Source: an uncultured Colwellia sp.
GTDB lineage: Bacteria > Pseudomonadota > Gammaproteobacteria > Enterobacterales > Alteromonadaceae
Length of the DNA: 64,000 bases
Assembly (NCBI GenBank): GCA_913061475.1
Contig: CAJXUN010000009.1
Location: forward strand, 1-64,000
Direction of reading: 5' to 3'
The notes beneath the pieces were generated by a model. That model searched no databases, was not told where the DNA came from, and saw only the letters and a program-made list of their open reading frames with translations. The position numbers were made by a program, and so were the translations under genes. Shown here one piece after another: positions 44,846-53,670 of the stretch (position 1 is the stretch's first letter; each line of letters opens with the position of its first letter).

Positions 44846-45320
44846 ATGCGCACCTTTTTAGCCATTTTTCTTATGGTTAAATTTAACCACATCAAGCACG
44901 ATAACACTAGGAATCTTAACGGATAAAGATTGATTTAATGCAAGGATAATTAGCAACATCATCTGCTTTTATTGTCTTAATCGAAATTTACTAACGCAGC
45001 AAATCGTTAGCACCACAAATAACCAGCATACCAAAAATAGAATCCAAGCATCAGTTATGTCCTGATGCTTGGTAAAGCGTCAAAAGACTAAAAGTAATAA
45101 TAGCTAAAAGCTTGGCTCACGTTTATCAGTTCGATAGTCCCCTAGCGCGAAGAAATCACACCGCTAATTCGCCCTGTCGCGCTGTAATATGGGGTAATAC
45201 AGAGTAATGCACGGTAATGTTTTATTCATATTTCTTACACTAGTTTTAGTGCGTGGATGTAGTAATCACTGAAGTAAAAGAAACTGGATTTTTAACTCAT
45301 TAGCAATAAAGGACTTTACA
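44846..45320. other. Divergent intergenic region recC / paralogue pair
   Basis: 475 bases with no gene. It must hold the recC promoter and the promoter of the 45321 gene. A perfect stem CCAAGCATCAG (45044-45054) / CTGATGCTTGG (45062-45072) with a seven-base loop stands in the middle. Near 45185-45230 there is a loose series of GGTAAT and TAATAC units. Confidence 0.5.
45044..45072. repeat. Perfect 11-bp hairpin in the recC upstream region
   Basis: CCAAGCATCAG, seven bases, CTGATGCTTGG. It is a strong symmetrical stem without a T-run on either side, 199 bases before recC and 249 bases before the 45321 gene. It could be an operator, a transcript-end hairpin or a repetitive palindrome. Confidence 0.6.
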
Positions 45321-46757
45321 ATGACTCAAGATATAGCACCAATTAAAAAAGCCTACTACGCCGGTTTAGCAGAAAAAGCTGATGGCCCCGTCAAGAAAGC
45401 ACTCAATATACAAAATTGGACACCTTTAGATAGTGCAGGAATGGGCGACTTGTTCTGGTACTGGAACAACGCCGCGATTTTTAACACCGATACTTGGAAC
45501 CAATTTAACAATGTCATGCAGTTCAACACGGATGGATATTTACAAACAACCGATGGCGCAACGCTTAACACTGCGTTGTTCAACCTTTATTTAGCAATGT
45601 CCTATCAGCTTACAAGCGCTGATCAAACTAAGCTAAATGACGCAAATGCTAAGGCACAAGGAATATTAAATACCGTGGTTGGCGATTACACATCAATGTT
45701 TGGTGCTATCCCGCCAGAAAACAGCGCGACGGCAACGGCGAAATTGATTTACATCACAGATCAAATAATGTCATGGGGTGAAACTACGCTCTCTCTCGCC
45801 ACATTTAGAGCCTCTACCAATCCAACGTCACTGATACCAAATGCGCCATTAGGAACTGGTAAGCTAATCAGCGACTTTATGACTTACCTATCACAAACCT
45901 CTTCTGCTGATTCTGTGCAAAATGCGATTAACGCACAAAATGCGCAAATTAAACAATGTGCGCTCAATCTCAGCCCTACTCCCACTCAAGTTAAACCTGG
46001 GTGGATGTCAGCCGCTGATATTACCGGCGCCGCAAAAATTTTACCAGCCCTGAAAATTGCTGAACCAACAAGCACTATTCAAAATGGGCTAGATGGCTCA
46101 CAAGGCTTTGAAATAGAAATGGTCGTCACTAAAGTCGATCAAAAAACGGTCAGCGTATCGGTTAACGCTAATGCTGGCGTTTCAGGGTCAATTGGCTGGT
46201 TTGGAATTAGCGCGGGTGGAAGCACAAGTTACAACTCATTTTCATTCGACCAAAACGTAACACAAGTAACCCTAAAACTTAAATACAGCGGTGTTACTAA
46301 GTTTACACCTAGCCTATCAGCTAGCGCATATAACATTGGAGATGGCACTGGTTGGTGGAACCCGAAAATGATTAAGGATGCAGCTAACCATACTTCAGGT
46401 GAAAGTGGTGTCGGTTTCACAACACCACAGCATTACAACTTTAAAGATAATGGTGATTTTGGTGTACTCAATGTTATGGCGATTTGTGACATGCCGACAA
46501 TCGAAATGGTCTTCCATAACGCTACTGAAAGTTCGTTTTCTTCACATTTTTCTGAAGAGACGCATTGGGGAGTTAACTTTCTTGGTATACCGCTAGGTGG
46601 AGGCTCTCAGTCCTATAGCAGTTCGAAGTATAAATACGATTCAACTGCAGGGACTGTGACGGTAGTAATGACACCCCCACCATCGGTTATTCCTGGTAAC
46701 CTGCTGACTTCGCAAGCCTATGTGATAGGTGCAGATTGCGCATGGCCGGGTGCTTAA
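45321..46757 (+). CDS. Unrecognised protein, possible beta-pore former (paralogue 1)
   Basis: I do not recognise a family for this 478-residue protein. There is no signal peptide. Residues 40-215 look helical (FWYWNNAAIFNTDTWNQFNN, SMFGAIPPENS). Residues 275-310 and 405-450 are two glycine/serine-rich alternating stretches (VSVSVNANAGVSG, WFGISAGGSTSYNSF; then FLGIPLGGGSQSYSS, TVTVVM) that resemble amphipathic beta-hairpins of pore-forming proteins and each other. Between them are TGWWNPKMIKDAAN and GVLNVMAICDMPTIEM. The end reads AYVIGADCAWPG. The next gene is a diverged paralogue. AAAGGA precedes the ATG. Pore formation is a hypothesis from pattern only. Confidence 0.8.
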   Translation: MTQDIAPIKKAYYAGLAEKADGPVKKALNIQNWTPLDSAGMGDLFWYWNNAAIFNTDTWNQFNNVMQFNTDGYLQTTDGATLNTALFNLYLAMSYQLTSADQTKLNDANAKAQGILNTVVGDYTSMFGAIPPENSATATAKLIYITDQIMSWGETTLSLATFRASTNPTSLIPNAPLGTGKLISDFMTYLSQTSSADSVQNAINAQNAQIKQCALNLSPTPTQVKPGWMSAADITGAAKILPALKIAEPTSTIQNGLDGSQGFEIEMVVTKVDQKTVSVSVNANAGVSGSIGWFGISAGGSTSYNSFSFDQNVTQVTLKLKYSGVTKFTPSLSASAYNIGDGTGWWNPKMIKDAANHTSGESGVGFTTPQHYNFKDNGDFGVLNVMAICDMPTIEMVFHNATESSFSSHFSEETHWGVNFLGIPLGGGSQSYSSSKYKYDSTAGTVTVVMTPPPSVIPGNLLTSQAYVIGADCAWPGA

Positions 46758-46774
46758 TAAGCGAGCGATTAGTG

Positions 46775-46810
46775 AGCCACTCAAGGATCAAAACCTATTA
46801 TTGAGTGGCT
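46775..46810 (+). terminator. Terminator-like hairpin between the two paralogues
   Basis: AGCCACTCAA (46775-46784) pairs perfectly with TTGAGTGGCT (46801-46810), loop 16 bases, followed by TTGTTATAC. It lies 17 bases after the first paralogue's stop. It probably makes the second gene less expressed than the first or separately transcribed. Confidence 0.62.
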
Positions 46811-46861
46811 TTGTTATACTAAAACTAACGCTTTGAGGATGAATACAAACGAGATCTGTCA

Positions 46862-48730
46862 ATGCAAGATCACTACGACGCACTTAAAAAGGACTTGATA
46901 TCAGCATTGAATTTATCAATGCCTCAAAGTCAAAGTCACTCAAGTAGCCTGTTGAAAAGTGCTGTACCTAGTTTACAAAAACCTAAAAAATATAGCCCTA
47001 TTATTAGCTCTGGCCATGACAAATTCCCATGGCAATGGAACCAACTTGGCACATTCAATGCTGCTACATGGAGTTTTTTAAACAACATCGCAACCTATTC
47101 AGCACAAGATTTTATTTCATTAACACCGGGTCTAACAACTTGGTATTATAATGTCATCAGTTCAACAGCTTATCTTTGGACCGATGAAGATCACGCCACA
47201 ATAGACTCACTTCTAGCTAGCTCTCTTCGCTATCAAGAGGATATTATTAGCGGCTACTTCGCGATGTTCAGAGCCATTGATCCTTTAGAAAAGAAAGCCG
47301 CTGCATTAGCACTAGGCTTAGACACCATCAATGGTTTAACTTACGTTGTAGAATATCTTATCGGATTTCAATGGAGTGGACGTCAAGCTGCAGGGCTTGA
47401 GCCATTCAGTAACGCAGAATTGCGTGAGACAAACCTAGATACTCTGTTTGTTAAAGCGCCTAAAAATGCCCGTGAAGTTTTTCTCACACCGTTAAAAAAG
47501 ATGCTCGCGTATGAAAGAAAATGGACACTAAAAATTGATGCACTGTGGAATATGTCAATTTCGATACGCAACGCCGCTGATAATACCCATGCACCTGCGC
47601 TATCAAATGAAAGTGGTATGCAGGTCGTAGCACACGACGGTGTCAACGCTATTAAGCATAGCTTCTCAGTGTTACCTTCTGTAAGTGAAATCAGAGAACA
47701 ATTATCTTCAAGTACGACCATGAAAGTGACACTAGCGGCGCAACAATCCACCGCAGATGATGCCACCGTATCGATGCAAAGCGCAAGTAGCGTGCGCGTA
47801 CCCACATCGTTTCTGACATTAAAGCACAAATCAGGCCGGTCAAAAGCACTACTATTGCACGATGGGACCGGTGATAAGGCTTTAATAAATATCACTTATC
47901 ATGGGCTTGCAGAGATAACCATTAAAGCATCTGCCTTTTCATGGCAAAAAGCCACCGGTTGGTACTACGAAAATCCACTAACGCAAGCGGCAATGAATCG
48001 AGCATGCAATATTGAGTTAGGCTACCAATTTCAGTTACCGGTTAGTTATGATTTAACCAGTGGTAGTGGCTTGCTTGAAAGCCTACTCATATGCCGGGCG
48101 GTGACAGTTGAAGTTATATGCCCTAACGGTGACTTAGAAAAGCTCGCGAAAAATATCTCTGCTGACTCAAACGTTAGTGCGACATTATTTGACTCGGTCA
48201 AATTTGAAGGCTCAACTGAAAAGCCACTGATTGCCAAAGTAACAAAACACAAAATTACCGGCGCACCCAGTATTACTTTAACCTCAGCCAATGTCGAAAA
48301 CTCAACTATATTAGAGCCTTTAGCTCATATTATTGGAGCAACGCTTTATCAACCTGATAATGTACTTTCAACGCCGATGAAGCAAAAATCTTCAGCCAAA
48401 ATGCTTAACGTAGCTGCAGAAACTAAGTATTTAAAGCCTGATACACGTATTGATCAAGAGCAAATGCTGGTGTCAGTTTACGAACAAACTTTCGGCCTTA
48501 TTCAAACCAAGCAATTAATTACAGCGCATGTCAGCACGAAGTTTAATTTCATTATTGAGTACATTTTTGGCCAGCAATGGAGTGGTTGCATAAAAAATAA
48601 TGTTGCACCTATTACCATTACGGCAATGCGGAAGGCAAAAAATTTGCGTGACTTATTTCCTCAAATGCCAGTTGCAGGTTCAAACGTCATCACTAAGTTA
48701 CATGAATATATCAGCAGCCCTCGACAATAG
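46862..48730 (+). CDS. Unrecognised protein, diverged paralogue 2 with internal repeat
   Basis: This 622-residue protein of unknown family is related to the preceding one: FPWQWNQLGTFNAATWSFLN matches its FWYWNNAAIFNTDTW; TGWYYENPLTQAAMN matches TGWWNPKMIKDAAN; GLLESLLICRAVTVEV matches GVLNVMAICDMPTIEM; LAHIIGATLYQPD matches AYVIGADCAWPG. The two glycine-rich beta stretches of the first protein are not kept. It also repeats itself: residues 163-200 (VEYLIGFQWSG, then NLDTLF) resemble 565-602 (IEYIFGQQWSG, then NLRDLF). There is no signal peptide. It may be a partner or modulator of the first protein. Confidence 0.78.
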   Translation: MQDHYDALKKDLISALNLSMPQSQSHSSSLLKSAVPSLQKPKKYSPIISSGHDKFPWQWNQLGTFNAATWSFLNNIATYSAQDFISLTPGLTTWYYNVISSTAYLWTDEDHATIDSLLASSLRYQEDIISGYFAMFRAIDPLEKKAAALALGLDTINGLTYVVEYLIGFQWSGRQAAGLEPFSNAELRETNLDTLFVKAPKNAREVFLTPLKKMLAYERKWTLKIDALWNMSISIRNAADNTHAPALSNESGMQVVAHDGVNAIKHSFSVLPSVSEIREQLSSSTTMKVTLAAQQSTADDATVSMQSASSVRVPTSFLTLKHKSGRSKALLLHDGTGDKALINITYHGLAEITIKASAFSWQKATGWYYENPLTQAAMNRACNIELGYQFQLPVSYDLTSGSGLLESLLICRAVTVEVICPNGDLEKLAKNISADSNVSATLFDSVKFEGSTEKPLIAKVTKHKITGAPSITLTSANVENSTILEPLAHIIGATLYQPDNVLSTPMKQKSSAKMLNVAAETKYLKPDTRIDQEQMLVSVYEQTFGLIQTKQLITAHVSTKFNFIIEYIFGQQWSGCIKNNVAPITITAMRKAKNLRDLFPQMPVAGSNVITKLHEYISSPRQ

Positions 48731-49048
48731 TATTCATAAAACCGATTAACAACATATAAACAGTGACTTTATGCGCCTTAGTACAAGCCACACAGCACAG
48801 GTAAATATACAAAGGGGTAACATCAAAGCTAAAAATAGACAAAGAATCTATCTACCTAACACGTTACTTAAGTTTATCGCCAGTAGCACTAACAATTAAA
48901 CGCCTGTAAGTATTAATGATAGTAAATTAATGTGAGATTATTGTCTGTCAGCTATTGTAGCGTTTAATGCTGAAGTTAACTTTTCAATACCTGATGCCAT
49001 TATCACGGATGATTAAATTACATTAAAAATCAAAAAATTAAATCTGCA
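48731..49048. other. Intergenic region between convergent genes
   Basis: 318 bases between paralogue 2 and the 3' end of the transglutaminase gene. It is AT-rich, with stops in all frames; no strong hairpin or gene was found. Confidence 0.45.
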
Positions 49049-51202
49049 TTAATTCTCCTTAGTTGGTGTCAGCTTTGCTAACCAAAGCTGACAACGTAAA
49101 CGACGATAGTGATATTTTAATTTTTTCACATCATTATTAAGCACTTGTTTGCTAAGATCGTTATCGATATTTTGATAGAAAAATTGTTCAAAGTAATCAG
49201 ATATCACAGCAAAGTTTTCTAATAATTCAGGTCGAGTTATGGCAATAAACTTGGTAAATTGCTGCCCGGTCATTGCCCGCTCTTTTACTAAACCATGGCT
49301 CGCCATTAACTGCAGGGTATTTAAGTATACTTGCTTAATTTCATGTTGATTTTTTACCTTAACATGCGTGGCCTTATACCAATTTATCAGTAATATAATG
49401 CCGCCTAAGCCTAGCAACAAATAAAAAATATTTTTAGCCTTTGTAAAGCCCGCTATCAATTGCTCAAGCACTCGCGACTGCTTTTCTCCAGTGTAACCGA
49501 TAACCCAGCGAGTCCATTGATAGTCAATCGCATCAATGTGCATTTTTAATTGTTTGTACCACTGCATAGCGCGTAAGGATTGTGTTGAAAAAAGTCCAGA
49601 GGATAAGTCCGCATATTCCTGCATTAAGTTGCTCGAAAAGCCACTTTCAACCCGTTCGGGATCAACGGCTGCTGTTGGGTCGACTCGCTGCCAACCACTC
49701 TCTGGCAACCAGACTTCTGTCCATGCATGTGCACTGCGTTGGTAAACACTTAAGTAGTTACCTTGAGAGTTTATTTCACCACCAAGATAACCAACAACCA
49801 TACGCGCTGGAATCCCGGCAGCGCGCATTAGGTAAGTAAATGTACTGGCATAATGTTCACAAAACCCTGCTCTAGTGTCGAAATAAAACTGATCTAAACT
49901 ATTGCCAGTCAGGCTCGGTGGCTGCAATGTATAGTAATAATCCTGCTGATTAAACTCAGATAAAACCTGATTAATGAGCTGTCTGTCATCATGATAAAGC
50001 GTGCGTAATTGCTGCGCTTTTGCCAATAATCTCGGGTTATTATCCGTTGTTAACGCTAAATTTAAAGCTCGTACTTGTTTAGTTAGCTTGGCAGTTAATA
50101 TGGCTTGAGGGTAGCTCGTCACTTGATAACTGAATGTTTGGCTAATAATACTGCGATAAAATAAAGAAAAATCACTGCGTTGGCCTATATTGCTTTGTTC
50201 ACTAGTGGCGAAATCGAGCGCAAATAGCCATGACTGAAAACTCGGTTCAGTGATCACTTGGTAATTTATACCTTCACCGCGCAACTCAACAGTCGACGAA
50301 GATAGTGCATTTTGTTTAGTTGCAGCATCACTTCTGCGTTGATCTAAATCACGACTTGCTTGCCGCCATGTTACGCCATCGAAGTCATCTAATACCATGG
50401 CGCGCCAATATAATTGCGCATGCTGCGGGGTATTGCCTTCGAAACTGACTCGAAAAGCTAATTCATCTGACAAAGCTAACTGAGCAATATCTCCAATTTT
50501 TACGCTATCTGAAAGCCCTACTTTTGCTGATTTAACATTAGGCACTTGCCACAACGGACTTAACTTAGGAAAGCCGACAAATAAAATAACCGCCAAGGGC
50601 ACAGCATAAAAACTCAGTTTAGCTAACAATTTACTTTGAGCTAATAGTGACATTTTAGGCGTAAACAAGTTAAGTAGGATTAGAAAGTTACTAAAAATCA
50701 ATACAATTACAGCGAGTGAGAAATAGATTGATTGAATAAAAATTAACGACGATGTGGCAACAAAAATACCCAAAACAACCAATTGATATAAATCTTTACG
50801 ACTGGTTACTTCAAACATTTTTAAACTGTAGGCAAAGCACAATAGGTGGATCATACTGAGCAACAAGCCTAACCTTGTGCCCGAAATAGCAATTCCGATA
50901 CTGCCTGATATAGCCAACAACAGCACTAACCAAGACGGCAGTATTTTAACCGCGGGGTAGTCATTAATGATTTTATTCGACTTAGATAACGAGGTTATTT
51001 TGCCTTGTGTTTTAAAATGAACAATAAATTGCAGCGCTAAGGCCAAAATAGCAAATAATAAGTACAGCCAATGAAACTGCTGCACTAACGTTAATAAATT
51101 AAGCAACTGAAATACTAACAGAGCACAATACATGCTGTTGCTTAGCTTTAATGGCTTAATGCTATTGGCAAGCTTATTTGGCTTAACGTTTTTCGTCATC
51201 AT
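49049..51202 (-). CDS. TgpA-like membrane transglutaminase (DUF3488-transglutaminase)
   Basis: The 717-residue inner-membrane protein has an N-terminal group of about six hydrophobic segments (DUF3488 part, residues 25-210), a periplasmic transglutaminase-like domain and a further membrane segment near residue 600 before a cytoplasmic tail. The catalytic triad is visible: Cys in AGFCEHYASTFTYLMRAAG, His in RSAHAWTEVWL and Asp in WQRVDPTAAVD. In Pseudomonas aeruginosa the homologue TgpA is essential and its substrate is unknown. It is the last gene of a MoxR-DUF58-TgpA operon, four bases after DUF58. Confidence 0.92.
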   Translation of the reverse strand: MMTKNVKPNKLANSIKPLKLSNSMYCALLVFQLLNLLTLVQQFHWLYLLFAILALALQFIVHFKTQGKITSLSKSNKIINDYPAVKILPSWLVLLLAISGSIGIAISGTRLGLLLSMIHLLCFAYSLKMFEVTSRKDLYQLVVLGIFVATSSLIFIQSIYFSLAVIVLIFSNFLILLNLFTPKMSLLAQSKLLAKLSFYAVPLAVILFVGFPKLSPLWQVPNVKSAKVGLSDSVKIGDIAQLALSDELAFRVSFEGNTPQHAQLYWRAMVLDDFDGVTWRQASRDLDQRRSDAATKQNALSSSTVELRGEGINYQVITEPSFQSWLFALDFATSEQSNIGQRSDFSLFYRSIISQTFSYQVTSYPQAILTAKLTKQVRALNLALTTDNNPRLLAKAQQLRTLYHDDRQLINQVLSEFNQQDYYYTLQPPSLTGNSLDQFYFDTRAGFCEHYASTFTYLMRAAGIPARMVVGYLGGEINSQGNYLSVYQRSAHAWTEVWLPESGWQRVDPTAAVDPERVESGFSSNLMQEYADLSSGLFSTQSLRAMQWYKQLKMHIDAIDYQWTRWVIGYTGEKQSRVLEQLIAGFTKAKNIFYLLLGLGGIILLINWYKATHVKVKNQHEIKQVYLNTLQLMASHGLVKERAMTGQQFTKFIAITRPELLENFAVISDYFEQFFYQNIDNDLSKQVLNNDVKKLKYHYRRLRCQLWLAKLTPTKEN

Positions 51203-51206
51203 AGGC

Positions 51207-52265
51207 TCAATAACGTGCTAACGCGGCTAAGCACTTTAGCGTGTGTTGGGCACTATTTTCATACTCAATCATTTGGTTAGGTAGCTTCAGTGAAAAAGCT
51301 ATTTGCTTATTACTACAATCTTTAATGGCGTAACTTAACCAACTTAAACGTTGTTCGAGCGTACCTGCAGGTAAATAGGTAAAATCTAATTGTAATTTAC
51401 CTGATAGCGTTTGTTGATATTGTTTTGTTAACCAACCTTGTCCGCGAGCCACTTGCTTCCATGCGACTCGACTAAAGGGCTCGCCAAGTTGATAATGCTG
51501 TAATTGATGAAATTCATCTTGACCCGCTTGAAAACTATCTTGGTAACTTTCGCTGCTCTTTTTCTCTTCTTCACCATTAGTGTCTTGTACAGAATCTGAC
51601 CAAGCATAGGCAATTGGCTGCGGATAAGCGGTAATTTTTTGCGCAAAATCTAATCGTGTCCAAGTTTTAAATAAGCCAAAACCGTATTCACTTATGATCA
51701 CAACTCGGCCTAATGAATAATGACCTCGTTGCGATACGCGATAAGGCACTCGTATGTTATTATCTCCTTGTGCCACGTGATCGATGGTGATTTTGTTCGG
51801 CTTATCACTGCGCTTCAATTCACTGCCCTGGCTGTTAGCCATTGCGGGTAATGACTCAAAATAAAAACCAACATTAAAACGTGTTTTGTCACTTGTAACC
51901 ACAATAGGAAAGTACAATTGGCTATCAACAAAACCTTGCAACGAGCTCGTAGCCTGAAATCGTAGGCCCGAAAGATTAAAAAAACTGTGATGCAATACCA
52001 CAATAAAAAAACTTACCAGTAAATAACTGATCAAAAGAATAATATTATTTTGATAATTTGTGCCGAGTAGAAACAGTAAGAATATGAAAAGGACAAAACT
52101 CGTGCCAAAGCGAGTGGGCATAATAAAAATATTACGGTGATTGATCTGTTGTTGACTGTCGCGCGGAATTCGACGTATTAACCAAGCATTAAAGCGCTTT
52201 TGCAGCGCCAATTTCACTAATGTTTTTATTGATCTATATCCATTAATTTTTTGCTTAGCTAACAA
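51207..52265 (-). CDS. DUF58 domain protein
   Basis: The 352-residue protein has two hydrophobic segments near residues 50-90 (TSFVLFIFLLFLLGTNYQNN) and a soluble part with a vWA-like DUF58 motif, EPFSRVAWKQVARGQGWLTK. DUF58 proteins are usual partners of MoxR ATPases and TgpA-type transglutaminases, perhaps in folding or metal-loading of envelope complexes. The start is a TTG with AAGGAG seven bases upstream, the best ribosome site nearby. It lies between the MoxR and TgpA genes. Confidence 0.9.
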   Translation of the reverse strand: MLAKQKINGYRSIKTLVKLALQKRFNAWLIRRIPRDSQQQINHRNIFIMPTRFGTSFVLFIFLLFLLGTNYQNNIILLISYLLVSFFIVVLHHSFFNLSGLRFQATSSLQGFVDSQLYFPIVVTSDKTRFNVGFYFESLPAMANSQGSELKRSDKPNKITIDHVAQGDNNIRVPYRVSQRGHYSLGRVVIISEYGFGLFKTWTRLDFAQKITAYPQPIAYAWSDSVQDTNGEEEKKSSESYQDSFQAGQDEFHQLQHYQLGEPFSRVAWKQVARGQGWLTKQYQQTLSGKLQLDFTYLPAGTLEQRLSWLSYAIKDCSNKQIAFSLKLPNQMIEYENSAQHTLKCLAALARY

Positions 52266-52299
52266 TTAATACTCCTTTTTATAAACCATACATGAAGCA

Positions 52300-53229
52300 T
52301 TAAGCTAACGGGTTAGTTGGGTCGACTTGCGCTAAAATCTGCTGAGATAGTTCATCAGCCTCTTCAAATATATGATGTTGCTGAGGCGCCAACCTATGCT
52401 CGCATACAGGGGAAAATACCGCTTGGACATCTTCAGGTAGTACATAATCTCGATCTTCAATGAATGCCCATGACTTTGCTGCAGCCAACAAGGCTTTGCC
52501 GGCACGCGGAGAGAGTGCTTTCGCTTGTGACTCGCTCTTTCTACTTTCTCGACACAGTGCAATAACGTAGTCAACTATCGCTGGTGCAACTCGAACAGTT
52601 GCAATGTGCTGCTGTATTTCTTGCAATTTATCAACATGCAAAAATGGTTCTATCTTTGCTACGTCACGATGCGAGTTGGTGGACTGCAATATTTTTCGTT
52701 CGGCCTCGATGCTTGGAAAACCCAAGGAAAGTCGCATCATAAAGCGATCAAGCTGTGATTCGGGCAACGGATAAGTACCCGCATGTGACATCGGATTTTG
52801 CGTTGCAATAACAAAAAATGGCTCAGGTAACTGATGAGTTACGCCATCAACACTCACTCGCCCTTCTTCCATGGCTTCTAGCAAGGCACTTTGTGTTTTA
52901 GGGCTTGCTCGGTTCACTTCATCGGCTAGCACCACTTGATTGAATATCGCGCCAGGATGTAATTGAAACGAGCGTTTAATTTCATCAAAAATAGCAATAC
53001 CAATCACATCAGCAGGCATTAAGTCCGAGGTAAATTGAATGCGTTGATAGGATAGCCCTAAGGTTAACGCTAGCGTGTTCGCTAACGTGGTTTTGCCCAT
53101 GCCGGGTAAGTCTTCAATTAAAATATGACCTTTAGCTAACAAACACGCCAAGGCTAATTTAACTTGATGAGGTTTACCAATAACGACAGATTCAATTTGA
53201 GCCAAAATATTGGCCACCACAGTTTGCAT
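52300..53229 (-). CDS. MoxR family AAA+ ATPase
   Basis: This 309-residue cytoplasmic ATPase is thought to act as a chaperone for neighbouring vWA-type proteins. Walker A is EDLPGMGKTTL near residue 40, then FTSDLMPADVIG, Walker B VVLADEVNRASPKTQSALLE and sensor VIATQNPMSHAGTYPLPESQ, all canonical MoxR. The C-terminal lid ends in the PEDVQAVFSPVCEHRL segment. AAGGA precedes the ATG. It is first of the operon with the DUF58 and TgpA genes. Confidence 0.94.
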   Translation of the reverse strand: MQTVVANILAQIESVVIGKPHQVKLALACLLAKGHILIEDLPGMGKTTLANTLALTLGLSYQRIQFTSDLMPADVIGIAIFDEIKRSFQLHPGAIFNQVVLADEVNRASPKTQSALLEAMEEGRVSVDGVTHQLPEPFFVIATQNPMSHAGTYPLPESQLDRFMMRLSLGFPSIEAERKILQSTNSHRDVAKIEPFLHVDKLQEIQQHIATVRVAPAIVDYVIALCRESRKSESQAKALSPRAGKALLAAAKSWAFIEDRDYVLPEDVQAVFSPVCEHRLAPQQHHIFEEADELSQQILAQVDPTNPLA

Positions 53230-53670
53230 ACATTACATCCTTATTAGTGAAACATCAGCATAATTAATTATTTAGCGAATACCAAGAGAAATAAATAATG
53301 CTCATTAAATACCCTGTAGATATTAACGCTAAGTACTTGTTTGGCTATTAAAATTACGCCAGCCAGTTAGCCAACCATCTTAAGTAAAATTAGTAGCATA
53401 ATTACAAAAAAATAAAAATTGAGCACAAAAGCTATTCATTTAGAGTCTGTTGAAAAAAACAACCGCTTACTTGACCTTAGTCAACGACCGACAATAAAGC
53501 TTTATGTCATGCTAGCCAATAAGGTAAGTCGATGTGGAGTGTAAGGTATACCCTCGCGCTTCATTTACACTTACGTTAGACAAGTTGCACTTTCATTTAC
53601 AGCTTTTTTATCATTTGAGCAACTAATTCAATCAACATCTGCGAAGATTAATCGCGTTTTGGGGTAAGTT
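53230..53670. other. Divergent intergenic region moxR / AstE-like gene
   Basis: 441 bases with no gene. Promoters of the MoxR operon and of the AstE-like gene must lie here. A 27-base stretch at 53278-53304 is similar (23 of 27) to 62203-62229, another intergenic region. An inverted pair AGTGTAA/TTACACT stands at 53538-53571. Confidence 0.45.
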
